Both the position numbers and the translations under genes were made by a program. From PALSA-607 sp963737705 (GTDB lineage: Bacteria > Actinomycetota > Actinomycetes > Acidothermales > Acidothermaceae): DNA of 64,000 nt. The stretch covers positions 1 through 64,000 of the forward strand of contig CAVTTP010000007.1 in the NCBI GenBank assembly GCA_963737705.1, given 5' to 3'. Shown here one piece after another: positions 1 through 8,749 of this stretch (its first letter is position 1; each line of letters starts with the position of its first letter). The notes beneath the pieces are model-generated. The model ran no database searches. It worked only from the letters and a program-made list of their open reading frames with translations, and was not told the origin of the DNA.

Positions 1-400
1 TCTTCGTACCGCGGGGCCGCTGATCGTGGTGCCGCTGCTCGCGGTGCCGCGGCGCCCGTGTCGAGGCCCCGTACGTCGACACCTGCACGTTCGGCCCCGG
101 ACCGAGGGCGACCGGCCGGCCCGGCAGCGCGGACGGGTCCTCGAGGTCTCGAGCGCACCGCCTACCAAGAGCGTTCAGCTGCCCGGGGCAAGGCAGGTGT
201 CGACCCGCGGCCCCACGCTCCGGCTCGGCCCGCCCACCAGCAGCACGCGACCGGCAGGCGCCGGCGGGCCGCGGCGCCCGACCTGATGCTCCGCGCGCTC
301 CTTACAGCGCTCGACCTCCGAGCGGTCGGGGCCTGCCGCGCGCATCGAGCGCGGTGTCCGCCGTCCCGCGACGATCGATCCGCAGATCCCCGACGACGTC
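1..400 (+). other. Frame-broken N-terminal region of the following TPR gene
   Basis: No single clean gene covers this stretch. Frame 1 is open from the window edge to the stop at 421 and begins with an SYRG/DRG-like low-complexity stretch rich in Arg, Ala, Gly and Pro. Frame 2, used by the TPR gene, has a stop at 284-286, yet just before its first ATG it reads IDPQIPDDV, which resembles the linker that precedes the TPR part in actinobacterial relatives. In that family the TPR portion follows a long disordered Arg/Gly/Ser-rich tail. I infer that this is the tail, broken by one or more indels (real, or sequencing errors in repetitive GC-rich DNA). Confidence 0.45.
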
Positions 401-1039
401 ATGCCCGCAGAGTTACCGCGTGAGGCGCGCGCGGAGCTGCGAACCGTCTCCAAGGAGACCGCTGATCTGGTCGCACGGCACCTGGTCATGGCTGGCCGGT
501 TGATCGATGACGACCCGAAAGCCGCCTACGCCCACGCCGAAGCTGCTCGACGGCGGCTACCGCGCATCGCCGTCGTGCGGGAAGCAGTCGGGTTGTGCGC
601 TTACGCGAACGGCGACTGGGCCGAGGCGCTCGCCGAGTTGCGAGCAAGCCGCCGGATCAACGGTTCTGTCGACCATCTGCCGGTAATGGCGGACTGCGAG
701 CGGGGCCTCGGGCGGCCAGAGCGGGCATTGGCACTTGCCGCGAGTCCAGAGGCACGAGGTCTCGATCGCGCCGGCACAGTCGAGATGCGCATCGTGGCCT
801 CTGGGGCACGCCGCGACCTCGGCCAGCCGGAGGCTGCCGTTGTGAGCCTGCAGGGCGCCGACCTCGACCCGAAGCGTCGTGACCCATGGTCCGCGCGGCT
901 TTTCTACGCGTACGCAGATGCACTCCTTGCTGCGCGTCGCCGCGACACTGCACGGGAATGGTTCGTGGCGGCGGCACTCGCCGACGCGGAGGACGAGACC
1001 GATGCGCAAGAACGGATCGACGAGCTCGACGCGCGCTGA
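401..1039 (+). CDS. Tetratricopeptide-repeat protein (Rv1691-like)
   Basis: A 212-residue all-helical protein. The conserved core is visible as AELRTVSKETADLVARHLV near the N-terminus, then VVREAVGLCAYANGDWAEAL, VMADCERGLGRPERAL and LFYAYADALLAARRRDTARE, which are TPR-like helix pairs with alternating small and large hydrophobics. Function is unknown; TPR scaffolds usually hold protein partners. The ATG at 401 is the first start in frame, but homology appears to continue upstream (about 375-400) without a start codon, so the real N-terminus is probably longer and lost to a frameshift. Gene order (TPR, second TPR gene, HAD, TlyA, NAD kinase, RecN) matches the mycobacterial Rv1691-Rv1696 block. 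Confidence 0.75.
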   Translation: MPAELPREARAELRTVSKETADLVARHLVMAGRLIDDDPKAAYAHAEAARRRLPRIAVVREAVGLCAYANGDWAEALAELRASRRINGSVDHLPVMADCERGLGRPERALALAASPEARGLDRAGTVEMRIVASGARRDLGQPEAAVVSLQGADLDPKRRDPWSARLFYAYADALLAARRRDTAREWFVAAALADAEDETDAQERIDELDAR

Positions 1040-1225
1040 GCCTGTCGGGAACGACGGGTTGTGCCGAAGCGCCGGCCCACGAGTGTGCACAGGGCTACCC
1101 GGAGTTCACGTCGTCCACAACGTGCCGACGAACCAGCACCGGTGACGCCCCCCAACCCGATGCTGCTAGTAGCTGGATTGATGGCGGCTGCCAGCCGCGC
1201 CGGCTGTGCTCGAGGGAGGAACCCG

Positions 1226-1651
1226 ATGGCGGCGATGAAATCAGCAAGGTCGGCAGCGACCAAACCAACCTCGACGAGCGGGGGACCCAGCAGTCCAAGC
1301 CGTGTCGCCGTTGTCGAAGGCCACAACGAAGTAGTTCTCGGGGGTCGGGTCTCTGGCGAGCCGACTACCCGTGTTCTGCCAAGTGGCGACGAGCTCGTTA
1401 GTTGGCGCCTTGTCGTCGGGCGTGACAAGCGAGGCGTCTCGCCGGCTGGCCGACAACTACCCACGGTCGACACGATCGACTGCGTCGCGTTCAAGTCGGC
1501 CGTTCGACGGACGGCGGCTCGATGGGCGGGCGGAGAGTTGATCGAGGTCCGTGGCGAGCTGCGACGCCGCTTTTGGCGTGGCGCCCAGGGCGCCGCGAGT
1601 CGCTGTGAAGTTGAGGTGCTCGAGATCAAGAGGATCAGCGCAGCGTCGTGA
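1226..1651 (+). CDS. SSB-like OB-fold protein
   Basis: A 141-residue protein with one single-stranded DNA-binding OB fold. EVVLGGRVSGEPTTRVLPSG is the first strand pair, SWRLVVGRDKRG the next, then VDTIDCVAFKSA and GELIEVRGELRRRFWRG, ending in EVEVLEIKRI. The protein stops right after the fold, so it lacks the acidic partner-binding tail of the main replicative SSB. The start at 1226 is chosen because GGGAGGA lies 5 bp upstream; the frame is open further upstream but codes for unconserved Arg/Pro-rich sequence. It is probably a secondary SSB used in repair or recombination. Bases 1040-1225 hold no other gene I can support. Confidence 0.72.
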   Translation: MAAMKSARSAATKPTSTSGGPSSPSRVAVVEGHNEVVLGGRVSGEPTTRVLPSGDELVSWRLVVGRDKRGVSPAGRQLPTVDTIDCVAFKSAVRRTAARWAGGELIEVRGELRRRFWRGAQGAASRCEVEVLEIKRISAAS

Positions 1652-1666
1652 TCTGTGCGGGCGACG

Positions 1667-2950
1667 TTACTGCTCGAACTGGAATGCGCGCATCGCGATG
1701 CCGGATCGAGGCTTGGGCAGGAACAAGGTCGACTTGCGAGGCATCGCATCCCCGCCCTCGGCAACCGCGACGATGCCGGCCAGGGGAGCGGGCTTGAGGA
1801 ACAGCGCAATTCCGCCGTCCCGTTCGGCGAGTCGTAATGCTGCAGTCGGATCATGCTCGGCCTCGACCTGCCCAGCAGCGTCTGAGACGCCCAGAAGTGA
1901 TTCCAAGACGAAGACACTCGCCACGCTTGCGTCCAACGCCCACCAGGCGGGCGTCCGGTCTGCTGGTTTTGCCGCCGCGAGGCGGTCTGGATCGGGATCG
2001 ACGAGGACCGCGAACGCGCGGCCATCAGAAATGAGAAAAGCTGGGCTGCGCTGTTCGGCGAGGAGTGCGAGGGCACTGTCGACGTTGTCGATTCCCGCCT
2101 CCAGTCGTACCACCCGGAAGGCGTCTGCGGCCGCTCCTACTGCCTGGTCGAAAGACAGGTTCGGCACAACCCGGTGGATCGCGCGAATGTCAGGAGTCGC
2201 GACACTGGCATCGACGAGCAGGGTGAGTCCGGTGTCCCACGGGCCGGCACCGTCTCCGGCGGCGTGGAACTCGTCGCGTAGGTACCCGTAGGTCGTGTAC
2301 CGGTGGTGCCCGTCCGCGATCATCGCGGTGCGGCCAGCGAGGTCAGCCGCGATCGCGGCCAACTCCTGCGGGTCGGTGATCGCCCACAGTTCGTGAGTGA
2401 TCCCGTCGGACGTGACCGCGACGGCAAGAGGGTCGCGGCTTACCGCTGCTGCGCTACTCGCCGTTGCGGCCCCGCCGCCGTCGTACAGCAAGAAGATCGG
2501 CTCGGGGTTCGCGCGCATGGCTCGCATCAGTGCCAACCGGTCCTCGACCGGCCCGGTGCGCACGTTCTCGTGCGGCAGAATGACGCCGCCGTCGAGGGGC
2601 TGCATCATCACGGCCCCGAGCAGCCCACGTTGCAGCACGACGCCTGCACGGGTTTGCTGGTACACGTAAAGGGCGGGAGTGTCGTCGACCAGCAGTGTTT
2701 CGTCGTCCAACCACTGTTCGAAGGTCTGCGCGGCCGCGGCGTAGCGATCGACGCCCGGGATACCCGGATCACGCGGCAGGATCAGCCGCACCACGTTGTG
2801 CGGATCCGATGCCTCAAGGGCGGACTGCTCTGCGTCATCGATGACGTCGTAGGGCGGTGCGACCACCGCCGCGAGATCTGAGACGCTCGGGTTGTAGCGA
2901 ACCGCGCGAAACGGGAGCAGCTGCAATGTCGCGGTCGGTGACGCGGTCAC
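1667..2950 (-). CDS. DUF1015 family protein
   Basis: About 427 residues and full-length for DUF1015. Typical stretches are LLPFRAVRYNP at the start, VVAPPYDVID, VLPHENV-like ILPHENVRTGPVEDRL, the highly conserved IADGHHRYTT near the middle, and a C-terminal LFLPKPRSG. The biochemical role of the family is not established; the conserved ADGHHR block suggests a catalytic or ligand site. The GTG at 2950 is preferred over upstream ATGs because AGGGAG lies 5 bp before it and conserved sequence starts just after it. The gene runs opposite to its neighbours, with its 3' end facing the SSB-like gene. Confidence 0.85.
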   Translation of the reverse strand: MTASPTATLQLLPFRAVRYNPSVSDLAAVVAPPYDVIDDAEQSALEASDPHNVVRLILPRDPGIPGVDRYAAAAQTFEQWLDDETLLVDDTPALYVYQQTRAGVVLQRGLLGAVMMQPLDGGVILPHENVRTGPVEDRLALMRAMRANPEPIFLLYDGGGAATASSAAAVSRDPLAVAVTSDGITHELWAITDPQELAAIAADLAGRTAMIADGHHRYTTYGYLRDEFHAAGDGAGPWDTGLTLLVDASVATPDIRAIHRVVPNLSFDQAVGAAADAFRVVRLEAGIDNVDSALALLAEQRSPAFLISDGRAFAVLVDPDPDRLAAAKPADRTPAWWALDASVASVFVLESLLGVSDAAGQVEAEHDPTAALRLAERDGGIALFLKPAPLAGIVAVAEGGDAMPRKSTLFLPKPRSGIAMRAFQFEQ

Positions 2951-3074
2951 GGTGCTCCCTATTGAGTACGGGTACGTGATGGGTGCTGTTGTGAGAGCCA
3001 GTCGGAAAAGGTATCGGGACGGCATGGCCAGTCCGGCGGGCTCATGGTAGTGGTCGTCGAGTGAGGAGGCCGCA

Positions 3075-3464
3075 GTGGAAGAACCGGTGCAAGGCGAAGG
3101 GCCTTACGACTGGTACACGCGCGGGCTTGCGCTGCTGGAAGCAGGCAGCGCAGCAGCAGCCGAGCAGTTGCTGGCCCGAGCCGCCGCCGCCGAGCCAGAG
3201 TCGCGCAGCGTGCTCGAGGCTCTGGGCCGCGCCCAGTTCGACGCGCGCCAATACGCGAAGGCAAAAGCGACGTTCAGCCGCATCATCGAAGCCGATCCGA
3301 CCGACGACTACGGCCAGTTCGCTCTCGGGCTCAGCGCGGCCAGGATCGGTGAACTACGAACTGCCGTTGAGCACCTCGCGCTGGCTGCCGCGATGAGGCC
3401 TGATCTGGCCCACTACGGTCGGGAGCTGCGGATGGCCCGCGCCCGACTCGAAGGAGCCACGTGA
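3075..3464 (+). CDS. Small tetratricopeptide-repeat protein
   Basis: A 129-residue protein made almost entirely of TPR-like helix pairs: WYTRGLALLEAGSAAAAEQL, VLEALGRAQFDARQYAKAKA and GQFALGLSAARIGELRTAVEHL. It carries no signal peptide or catalytic motif, so it is probably a cytoplasmic adaptor. The GTG start has GAGGAGG a few bases upstream. Its stop overlaps the GTG of the HAD phosphatase gene by 4 bp (GTGA), so the two are probably translationally coupled. The partner is unknown. Confidence 0.8.
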   Translation: MEEPVQGEGPYDWYTRGLALLEAGSAAAAEQLLARAAAAEPESRSVLEALGRAQFDARQYAKAKATFSRIIEADPTDDYGQFALGLSAARIGELRTAVEHLALAAAMRPDLAHYGRELRMARARLEGAT

Positions 3465-4498
3465 CCCATGCCGAGGGACGCAGCCTCCTGGGAGTCAGCA
3501 CCCCACTCGCGACTACTTACGACGTAGCGCTACTCGACCTCGACGGTGTCGTCTACGTCGGTCCTGACCCAATCCGCAGCGCCGCGCCTGCATTGGCGAA
3601 GGCACGCGCAGCCGGTATGCGTCTGGCGTTTGTCACCAACAACGCGTCGCGCGATCCGGCTGCGGTCGCTGCGCATCTGGTTGCCTTGGGAGTGCCGGCT
3701 GCGGCGGACGAGGTCGTCACATCCTCGCAAGCCGCTGCCACTGTGCTCGCCGAACGACTCCGTGCCGGTGCGTCTGTGCTCGTAACGGGAAGTGCGGCGC
3801 TGCGCAGTGCAGTCGAAGGCGTTGGACTGCGTGTCGTCGCGTCGTCCGACGACCGGCCGGACGCCGTCGTGCAGGGATACTCGCCTGACCTTCGGTACGC
3901 CGACCTTGCCGAAGCAGCGCTTGCGGTGCGTGCGGGCGCGTTGTGGGTCGCGACGAACACCGACAGCACGTTGCCGAGCGCGCGCGGGTTGCTGCCGGGC
4001 AATGGTTCGCTGGTTGCGCTGGTCGCGGTGGCAACCGGCCGGCGTCCGATCGTCGCAGGCAAGCCGCAACTTCCGATGCATGCGGAGGGCGTTCGTCGTA
4101 CTGGGGCCAAGAATCCGCTGGTGGTCGGCGACCGACTCGACACTGACATCGAGGGTGCGAACGTCGCGGACACTGACAGCTTGCTGGTGCTGACGGGTGT
4201 GACTGCTGCTGCGGACTTGGTCGACGCGCCCGTCGAGCACCGCCCGACGTACCTCGCGCTCGACCTCACCGGTCTTGTCGATACGCAGCCCGACGTTGAA
4301 ACCGACGGCTCCGACGCGCGATGTGGGGGCTGGACGGCGTCGGCTGGCCACCGCGACGGCCGTGTCGCGATCACCGTCGATGGTGACGGTCGGCCCCTTG
4401 ATGGACTGCGCGCGGTGTTGACGGCCGGGTGGGCCGCGCGCGATGCGGGGGCCGCCGAGCTAGACGCATCGGATGCGCTTGGGCGGCTCGGCTTTTAG
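3461..4498 (+). CDS. HAD-IIA phosphatase (Rv1692-like)
   Basis: A 345-residue HAD-superfamily hydrolase of the NagD/PNPase-like IIA type. Motif I is DLDG at residues 26-29 (nucleophile and acid/base Asp), motif II is FVTNNAS, a Lys lies in GKPQ near 200, and motif III is VVGDRLDTDI near 222. A C-terminal extension of about 70 residues follows the core, as in mycobacterial Rv1692. From memory, Rv1692 is a glycerol-3-phosphate phosphatase acting in lipid polar-head recycling; that substrate is inferred here. AAGGAG precedes the GTG, which overlaps the preceding TPR gene by 4 bp. Confidence 0.85.
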   Translation: MTHAEGRSLLGVSTPLATTYDVALLDLDGVVYVGPDPIRSAAPALAKARAAGMRLAFVTNNASRDPAAVAAHLVALGVPAAADEVVTSSQAAATVLAERLRAGASVLVTGSAALRSAVEGVGLRVVASSDDRPDAVVQGYSPDLRYADLAEAALAVRAGALWVATNTDSTLPSARGLLPGNGSLVALVAVATGRRPIVAGKPQLPMHAEGVRRTGAKNPLVVGDRLDTDIEGANVADTDSLLVLTGVTAAADLVDAPVEHRPTYLALDLTGLVDTQPDVETDGSDARCGGWTASAGHRDGRVAITVDGDGRPLDGLRAVLTAGWAARDAGAAELDASDALGRLGF

Positions 4499-4518
4499 CG
4501 CCTGCCGTCTGACGCGGC

Positions 4519-4851
4519 TCAGATCATCGTTCGCAGTCGCAGCATGTCGGTCAGCGAGGCCTGCAGCTTCACCCGGCCAGAGAGCCACGCCGATCCAAGC
4601 GACAGCTCGCCGCCCGCGAGCAGCACCAGGTCATCGCTGCTCAGGATCAGCCGGATCTGCGCGGGTGGGCCAACGTCTGTCGTGATGTCGTCGAGAACAC
4701 CATCGTGCAGATGGCCCCGAAACACGAGGCCGAGGTCAGTGACCTCGGCACTGACCGAGCGGTCGAGACCCTCGGCACGGTGATCGCCGGGTCCAGCGAG
4801 GCGGGCGGCCAGTTGGGCAATCGCCGCCTTGCATTCTTCAGGGCTGGCCAC
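4519..4851 (-). CDS. SCP-2 sterol-carrier-like protein
   Basis: A 110-residue single-domain protein. Features of the SCP-2 lipid-binding fold are VTDLGLVFRGHLHDGVLDD, then AQIRLILSSDDLVLLAGGEL and the closing SAWLSGRVKLQASLTDMLRL. It probably binds a hydrophobic ligand in the cytoplasm; the ligand cannot be told. The GTG at 4851 has GAAGGG about 7 bp upstream, and the open frame beyond it is unconserved. It is transcribed against the flanking HAD and TlyA genes. Confidence 0.78.
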   Translation of the reverse strand: MASPEECKAAIAQLAARLAGPGDHRAEGLDRSVSAEVTDLGLVFRGHLHDGVLDDITTDVGPPAQIRLILSSDDLVLLAGGELSLGSAWLSGRVKLQASLTDMLRLRTMI

Positions 4852-4934
4852 GCTGGTCCCTTCTGCCGGGCTTGGCTGGTGGAGCCGCGCCGAGGTTACC
4901 TCAGCGGCAACGCCGCGACCGGTAACGTGGTCGC

Positions 4935-5254
4935 GTGACTGACGACAGGTTCGACGATTACGTCGACGAGGAAAGCAGCTCAGACTTCCAGGCGCAGCCC
5001 GGTGACACCGGGACCGACTCCGAGCCGCAGGCGAGTTCGAGGCCGAGTTCGAGGCCGATGCCGACACGATCGAGAGTGCGATCGACGAACCGGGGACATG
5101 GGCGCTCCCGGACGCCACGGGCGTGCCGAGCGTCGACGCGGCCATCACCGAACTCGCGCGGCTCGAGAACCTCCCAACCAGTGAGCACGTGGCCGTCTAC
5201 GAGGGCCTGCATCGCCAGCTTCAGGATGCGCTTGCCGACCTCGACGGCTCCTGA
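4935..5254 (+). pseudogene. Small conserved actinobacterial protein, apparently frameshifted
   Basis: Translation starts at GTG 4935 with an acidic stretch (MTDDRFDDYVDEESSSD), but the conserved C-terminus lies in another frame. That frame ends at TGA 5252-5254 and reads VDAAITELARLENLPTSEHV followed by a short helix ending in LADLDGS. It has no start codon downstream of its own stop at 5003-5005. This C-terminal pattern resembles the tiny protein between the HAD and tlyA genes in other actinobacteria (the Rv1693 position). I infer one gene of about 106 residues broken by an indel between roughly 5005 and 5060, where a 12-bp direct repeat (5032-5055) occurs. It may be a sequencing error. Confidence 0.55.
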
Positions 5255-5276
5255 GCTGCAGCGGGACTCGGACACA

Positions 5277-6083
5277 GTGGTCAGACGGGCGCGGTTGGAC
5301 GCCGAGTTGGTGCGGCGGGGCCTGGCTCGGTCGCGCGGCCAAGCCGCGGAGCTCGTGGTCGCGGGGCGTGTGACTGTCGGCGGGCAGGTGGCTACGAAAG
5401 CTGCCACTGCGATCGGACCCGACGATCCCCTTCTTGTCATCTCGGCCGACGATCAGCCGGGCTATGTCTCGCGCGGCGGCGCGAAACTGGCGGGCGCACT
5501 GACTGCGTTCGAGCCGCTCGGACTCCACGTCGCGGGCCGTCGCTGCCTCGACGCAGGCGCCTCCACCGGAGGATTTACTGACGTCTTGCTGCGTGCCGGC
5601 GCGCAGGCAGTTGTCGCCGTCGATGTCGGCTACGGGCAGCTCGCGTGGTCCTTGCGGACAGACGAACGAGTCGAAGTTGTCGACCGTACGAATGTCCGCG
5701 ACCTCATCGCGGGATCGGTCGGTGCGCCCGTCGAGCTGGTCGTCGCCGACCTGTCTTTCATCTCACTCACGGTGGTTTTGCCTGCGCTGGTACAGGTTGC
5801 CGCGCCGGACGCCGACTTCGTGTTGATGGTGAAGCCCCAGTTCGAGGCCGGCCGCGAGAAGGTCGGGTCTGGTGGCGTCGTCCGTGATCCGCAGGTGCGC
5901 GCCGACGCGGTCGCCAGCGTCGCCCATGCAGCGAACGTGCTGGGCTTGGGTGTCCGTGGAGTTGTCGCGAGCCCGCTGCCCGGCCCGGCCGGCAACGTGG
6001 AGTATTTCCTTTGGCTGCAGGCGGGGGCGCCACCGCTCGACCACAGTGATCTCGCGCGCGCCATCGCGGAGGGACCCTCGTGA
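5277..6083 (+). CDS. tlyA: rRNA 2'-O-ribose methyltransferase TlyA
   Basis: 268 residues from the GTG at 5277, the same length as mycobacterial TlyA. An N-terminal S4 RNA-binding domain begins RRARLDAELVRRGLARSR. The Rossmann methyltransferase domain has the SAM loop GASTGGFTD near residue 95, and the K-D-K-E tetrad can be placed in RGGAKL, VADLSFIS, LMVKPQFE and GNVEYFLW. Mycobacterial TlyA methylates 16S and 23S rRNA and sets capreomycin sensitivity. The reading frame is open back to 4935, but that extension is the out-of-frame remnant of the preceding small gene. The stop overlaps the NAD kinase GTG by 4 bp. Confidence 0.93.
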   Translation: MVRRARLDAELVRRGLARSRGQAAELVVAGRVTVGGQVATKAATAIGPDDPLLVISADDQPGYVSRGGAKLAGALTAFEPLGLHVAGRRCLDAGASTGGFTDVLLRAGAQAVVAVDVGYGQLAWSLRTDERVEVVDRTNVRDLIAGSVGAPVELVVADLSFISLTVVLPALVQVAAPDADFVLMVKPQFEAGREKVGSGGVVRDPQVRADAVASVAHAANVLGLGVRGVVASPLPGPAGNVEYFLWLQAGAPPLDHSDLARAIAEGPS

Positions 6084-6976
6084 GCCGAAGCGTTCTGCTC
6101 GTGTGCCACACGGGGCGCGCCGAAGCAGTGACCGCCGCGCGCGACGTCGCACGATTCCTGGGCGAGGCTGCGATCGACGTCCGCGTTCTTGAGAGTGAGG
6201 CCGTCGACCTTGCTCTCGCCGGCGCGGCCGTCGTTGTGAATGCGCCCGACGGCGCACGCGGCGCAGAAGCGGTGATCGTCCTGGGTGGCGACGGCACACT
6301 CCTGCGTGCGGCAGAGGTCGCGCGCGAAGCAGAGGTGCCGTTGCTCGGCATCAACCTTGGCCACATCGGTTTTCTCGCCGAGGCGGAGCCCGCCGACCTT
6401 GCCGGAACGGTTCAGCGCATTGCCGACCGCGAGTACGTGGTCGAAGAGCGGCTCACGCTCGACGTCGAGGTCACCGTCGACGGCGAGGTGGTCTGGCAGA
6501 ACTGGGCACTGAACGAAGCCTCGGTGGAGAAGTCCGACCGCGAACGCATGATGGACGTCGTCATTGAAGTCGATGGCCGGCCCTTGTCACAGTTCGGTTG
6601 CGACGGCGTGGTCATGGCAACGGCAACAGGTTCGACGGCGTACGCGTTCTCTGCCGGCGGGCCGGTCCTGTGGCCCGAAGTGGAGGCACTTCTGGTCGTC
6701 CCGCTTAACGCTCATGCGTTGTTCTCGCGACCCGTTGTGGTCACCCCGAAGTCGACGCTCGCGGTCGAGGTCCTCGGGATCGAACCTGTTGGGGTTGTCT
6801 GGTGTGACGGCCGGCGCGGAACCAAGCTCGCGCCCGGGGCGAGGGTGCAGACCCGTGGCAGCGAACGCCGGCTCAAGCTGGCGCGACTGCACCAGCGCCC
6901 GTTCACTGACCGGCTCGTGGCCAAGTTCGGACTTCCTGTGCGCGGATGGCGCGGAGCCGTCCGCCCACCCGACTAG
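6080..6976 (+). CDS. nadK: NAD kinase
   Basis: 298 residues; converts NAD to NADP with ATP or polyphosphate in the cytoplasm. The diagnostic GGDGTLLRAAE lies near residue 69, followed by LLGINLGHIGFLAE, the NEASVEKSDR loop near 145 and GVVMATATGSTAYAFSAGGP. Length and motif order are normal for actinobacterial enzymes. It overlaps tlyA by 4 bp and is followed 9 bp later by recN, a very conserved gene order. Confidence 0.96.
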   Translation: MSRSVLLVCHTGRAEAVTAARDVARFLGEAAIDVRVLESEAVDLALAGAAVVVNAPDGARGAEAVIVLGGDGTLLRAAEVAREAEVPLLGINLGHIGFLAEAEPADLAGTVQRIADREYVVEERLTLDVEVTVDGEVVWQNWALNEASVEKSDRERMMDVVIEVDGRPLSQFGCDGVVMATATGSTAYAFSAGGPVLWPEVEALLVVPLNAHALFSRPVVVTPKSTLAVEVLGIEPVGVVWCDGRRGTKLAPGARVQTRGSERRLKLARLHQRPFTDRLVAKFGLPVRGWRGAVRPPD

Positions 6977-6985
6977 CATCCGACC

Positions 6986-8695
6986 GTGCTCGAAGAGCTG
7001 CGGATCAGCGGACTCGGCGTCATCGACGACGCCGTGCTTGAGCTCGCACCCGGCCTGACCGTGGTCACCGGTGAGACCGGCGCCGGCAAGACGATGGTGG
7101 TCAGCGGGCTAGGCCTGCTATTCGGCGGCCGGGGTGATGCGGGCCTGGTGCGCGTCGGGTCTGCTCGCGCGGCCATTGACGGCCGGCTGCGGGTGGCCTC
7201 TGGGCGCGTGGCCGAGATGGTCGACGAGCTCGGCGGCGACCTCGACGACCACACGTTGTTGCTGAGCCGGGTCGTGGGCGCTGATGGCCGTTCGCGCGCA
7301 CAAGTCGGCGGGCGTTCGGTGCCGGTGGGCACGCTCGCTGAGCTGGCCGACGAGCTCATCGCGGTGCACGGTCAGACCGATCAGCTCCGACTTCGCGCGC
7401 CCGCCCGACAGCGCGACGCAATCGACCGGTTCGGCGGAGATGACGTTGCACATGTGCTCGGCGCCTATCGAGAGGTGTATCGCAAGTACCTTGATGTCGA
7501 GACAACACTGACGGAGCTCACCACGCGCGCGCGTGATCGTGCGCGCGAGGCTGATGTTCTGCGTTTTGGGCTTTCTGAGATCGAAGCTGCAGTGCCTCAA
7601 CCCGCTGAGGATGTCGTGCTTGCCGCCGAGGTAGGCAGGCTCACTCATGCCGATCTGCTTGCGAGCGCGGCTGCGTCCGCGCACGCGGGGCTGCTGGGTG
7701 ATCCGGCGGCCGACGACATCCCTGACGCTGTGGGACTTGTAGCCGGCGCGAGAGCCGGATTAGAGCGCGTTGCCGAGCACGATCCGGCGCTCAAGCTGAT
7801 GGCTGACCGGCTCGCCGAGGCGGGCTACCTGCTGTCGGATGTTGCGACCGATCTTGCTGCCTACGCTGATGATGTCGAGGCCGATCCTTCGCGCTTGTCA
7901 GCGGCCCAAGAACGACAGTCTGTGCTCGCAGGCCTGGTCCGCAAATACGCAACACCCGGAGGCGGCGTCGACGGGGTACTCGCGTGGGCAGAAGACGCGG
8001 GGTTGCGGTTGGCCGAACTCGACAACGACGACAGCCGGTTAGCCGAACTGTCGATCGAATCAGGACGACTGCGTGAAGCGATGGTCGGGCGGGGGGCCGA
8101 GCTCACTGCCGTGCGCACCAAAGCCGCCGAACGTTTTGCCGAGGCCGTGACCGCTGAGCTACGTGACCTTGCGATGCCGCACGCCGTCGTGAGCGTCGAC
8201 GTCCGTACGGGCGTCGACTACGGGTCCCATGGTGCCGACGACGTCGAGGTGTTGTTGGCTCCGCACCCAGGCGCGCCGCCGCGGCCACTCGCGAAAGGCG
8301 CCAGCGGCGGTGAACTGTCACGCGTCATGCTCGCGGTCGAAGTCGTGTTTGCGGGTGCTGATCCGGTACCGACGTTCGTGTTCGACGAAGTCGATGCGGG
8401 CGTTGGTGGTAAGGCCGCAGTAGAGGTCGGACGTCGATTGGCTCGCCTTGCGCGCGTCGCGCAGGTCATCGTCGTCACGCACTTGCCCCAGGTTGCGGCG
8501 TTCGCGGATCGACACCTGCTGGTGGTGAAATCCGACGACGGCATGGTGACCCGCAGTGGCGTCGTGGCGCTCGACGAGACGGCCAGAGTTAACGAGTTGT
8601 CGCGGATGCTCGCAGGCCTCGAGGGTTCTACGTTGGCGCAGGGCCACGCAGGCGAACTGCTCGCGGCCGCGTCGGGGTTCAAGCAAGGCCTTTAG
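6986..8695 (+). CDS. recN: DNA repair protein RecN
   Basis: 569 residues, an SMC-like ATPase acting early at double-strand breaks. Walker A is GETGAGKT at residues 29-36. Long charged helices in the middle form the coiled-coil arms. The ABC signature is ASGGELSRVML near 440 and Walker B is FVFDEVDAGVGG near 465, followed by the H-loop in VIVVTHLPQVAAFAD. GTG start directly downstream of nadK. I see no SOS-box-like site immediately before it, as expected for a gene embedded in an operon. Confidence 0.96.
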   Translation: MLEELRISGLGVIDDAVLELAPGLTVVTGETGAGKTMVVSGLGLLFGGRGDAGLVRVGSARAAIDGRLRVASGRVAEMVDELGGDLDDHTLLLSRVVGADGRSRAQVGGRSVPVGTLAELADELIAVHGQTDQLRLRAPARQRDAIDRFGGDDVAHVLGAYREVYRKYLDVETTLTELTTRARDRAREADVLRFGLSEIEAAVPQPAEDVVLAAEVGRLTHADLLASAAASAHAGLLGDPAADDIPDAVGLVAGARAGLERVAEHDPALKLMADRLAEAGYLLSDVATDLAAYADDVEADPSRLSAAQERQSVLAGLVRKYATPGGGVDGVLAWAEDAGLRLAELDNDDSRLAELSIESGRLREAMVGRGAELTAVRTKAAERFAEAVTAELRDLAMPHAVVSVDVRTGVDYGSHGADDVEVLLAPHPGAPPRPLAKGASGGELSRVMLAVEVVFAGADPVPTFVFDEVDAGVGGKAAVEVGRRLARLARVAQVIVVTHLPQVAAFADRHLLVVKSDDGMVTRSGVVALDETARVNELSRMLAGLEGSTLAQGHAGELLAAASGFKQGL

Positions 8696-8749
8696 GCGTT
8701 CGTCCTCGTCCGGCGCGGTAAACCGGTCAGACGGTCACTGTCTGCCACG

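Noticed and set aside
904..2076. 390-codon frame on the minus strand
   Set aside because: It runs antisense to the TPR and SSB-like genes and has Ser/Arg-rich composition typical of high-GC shadow frames.
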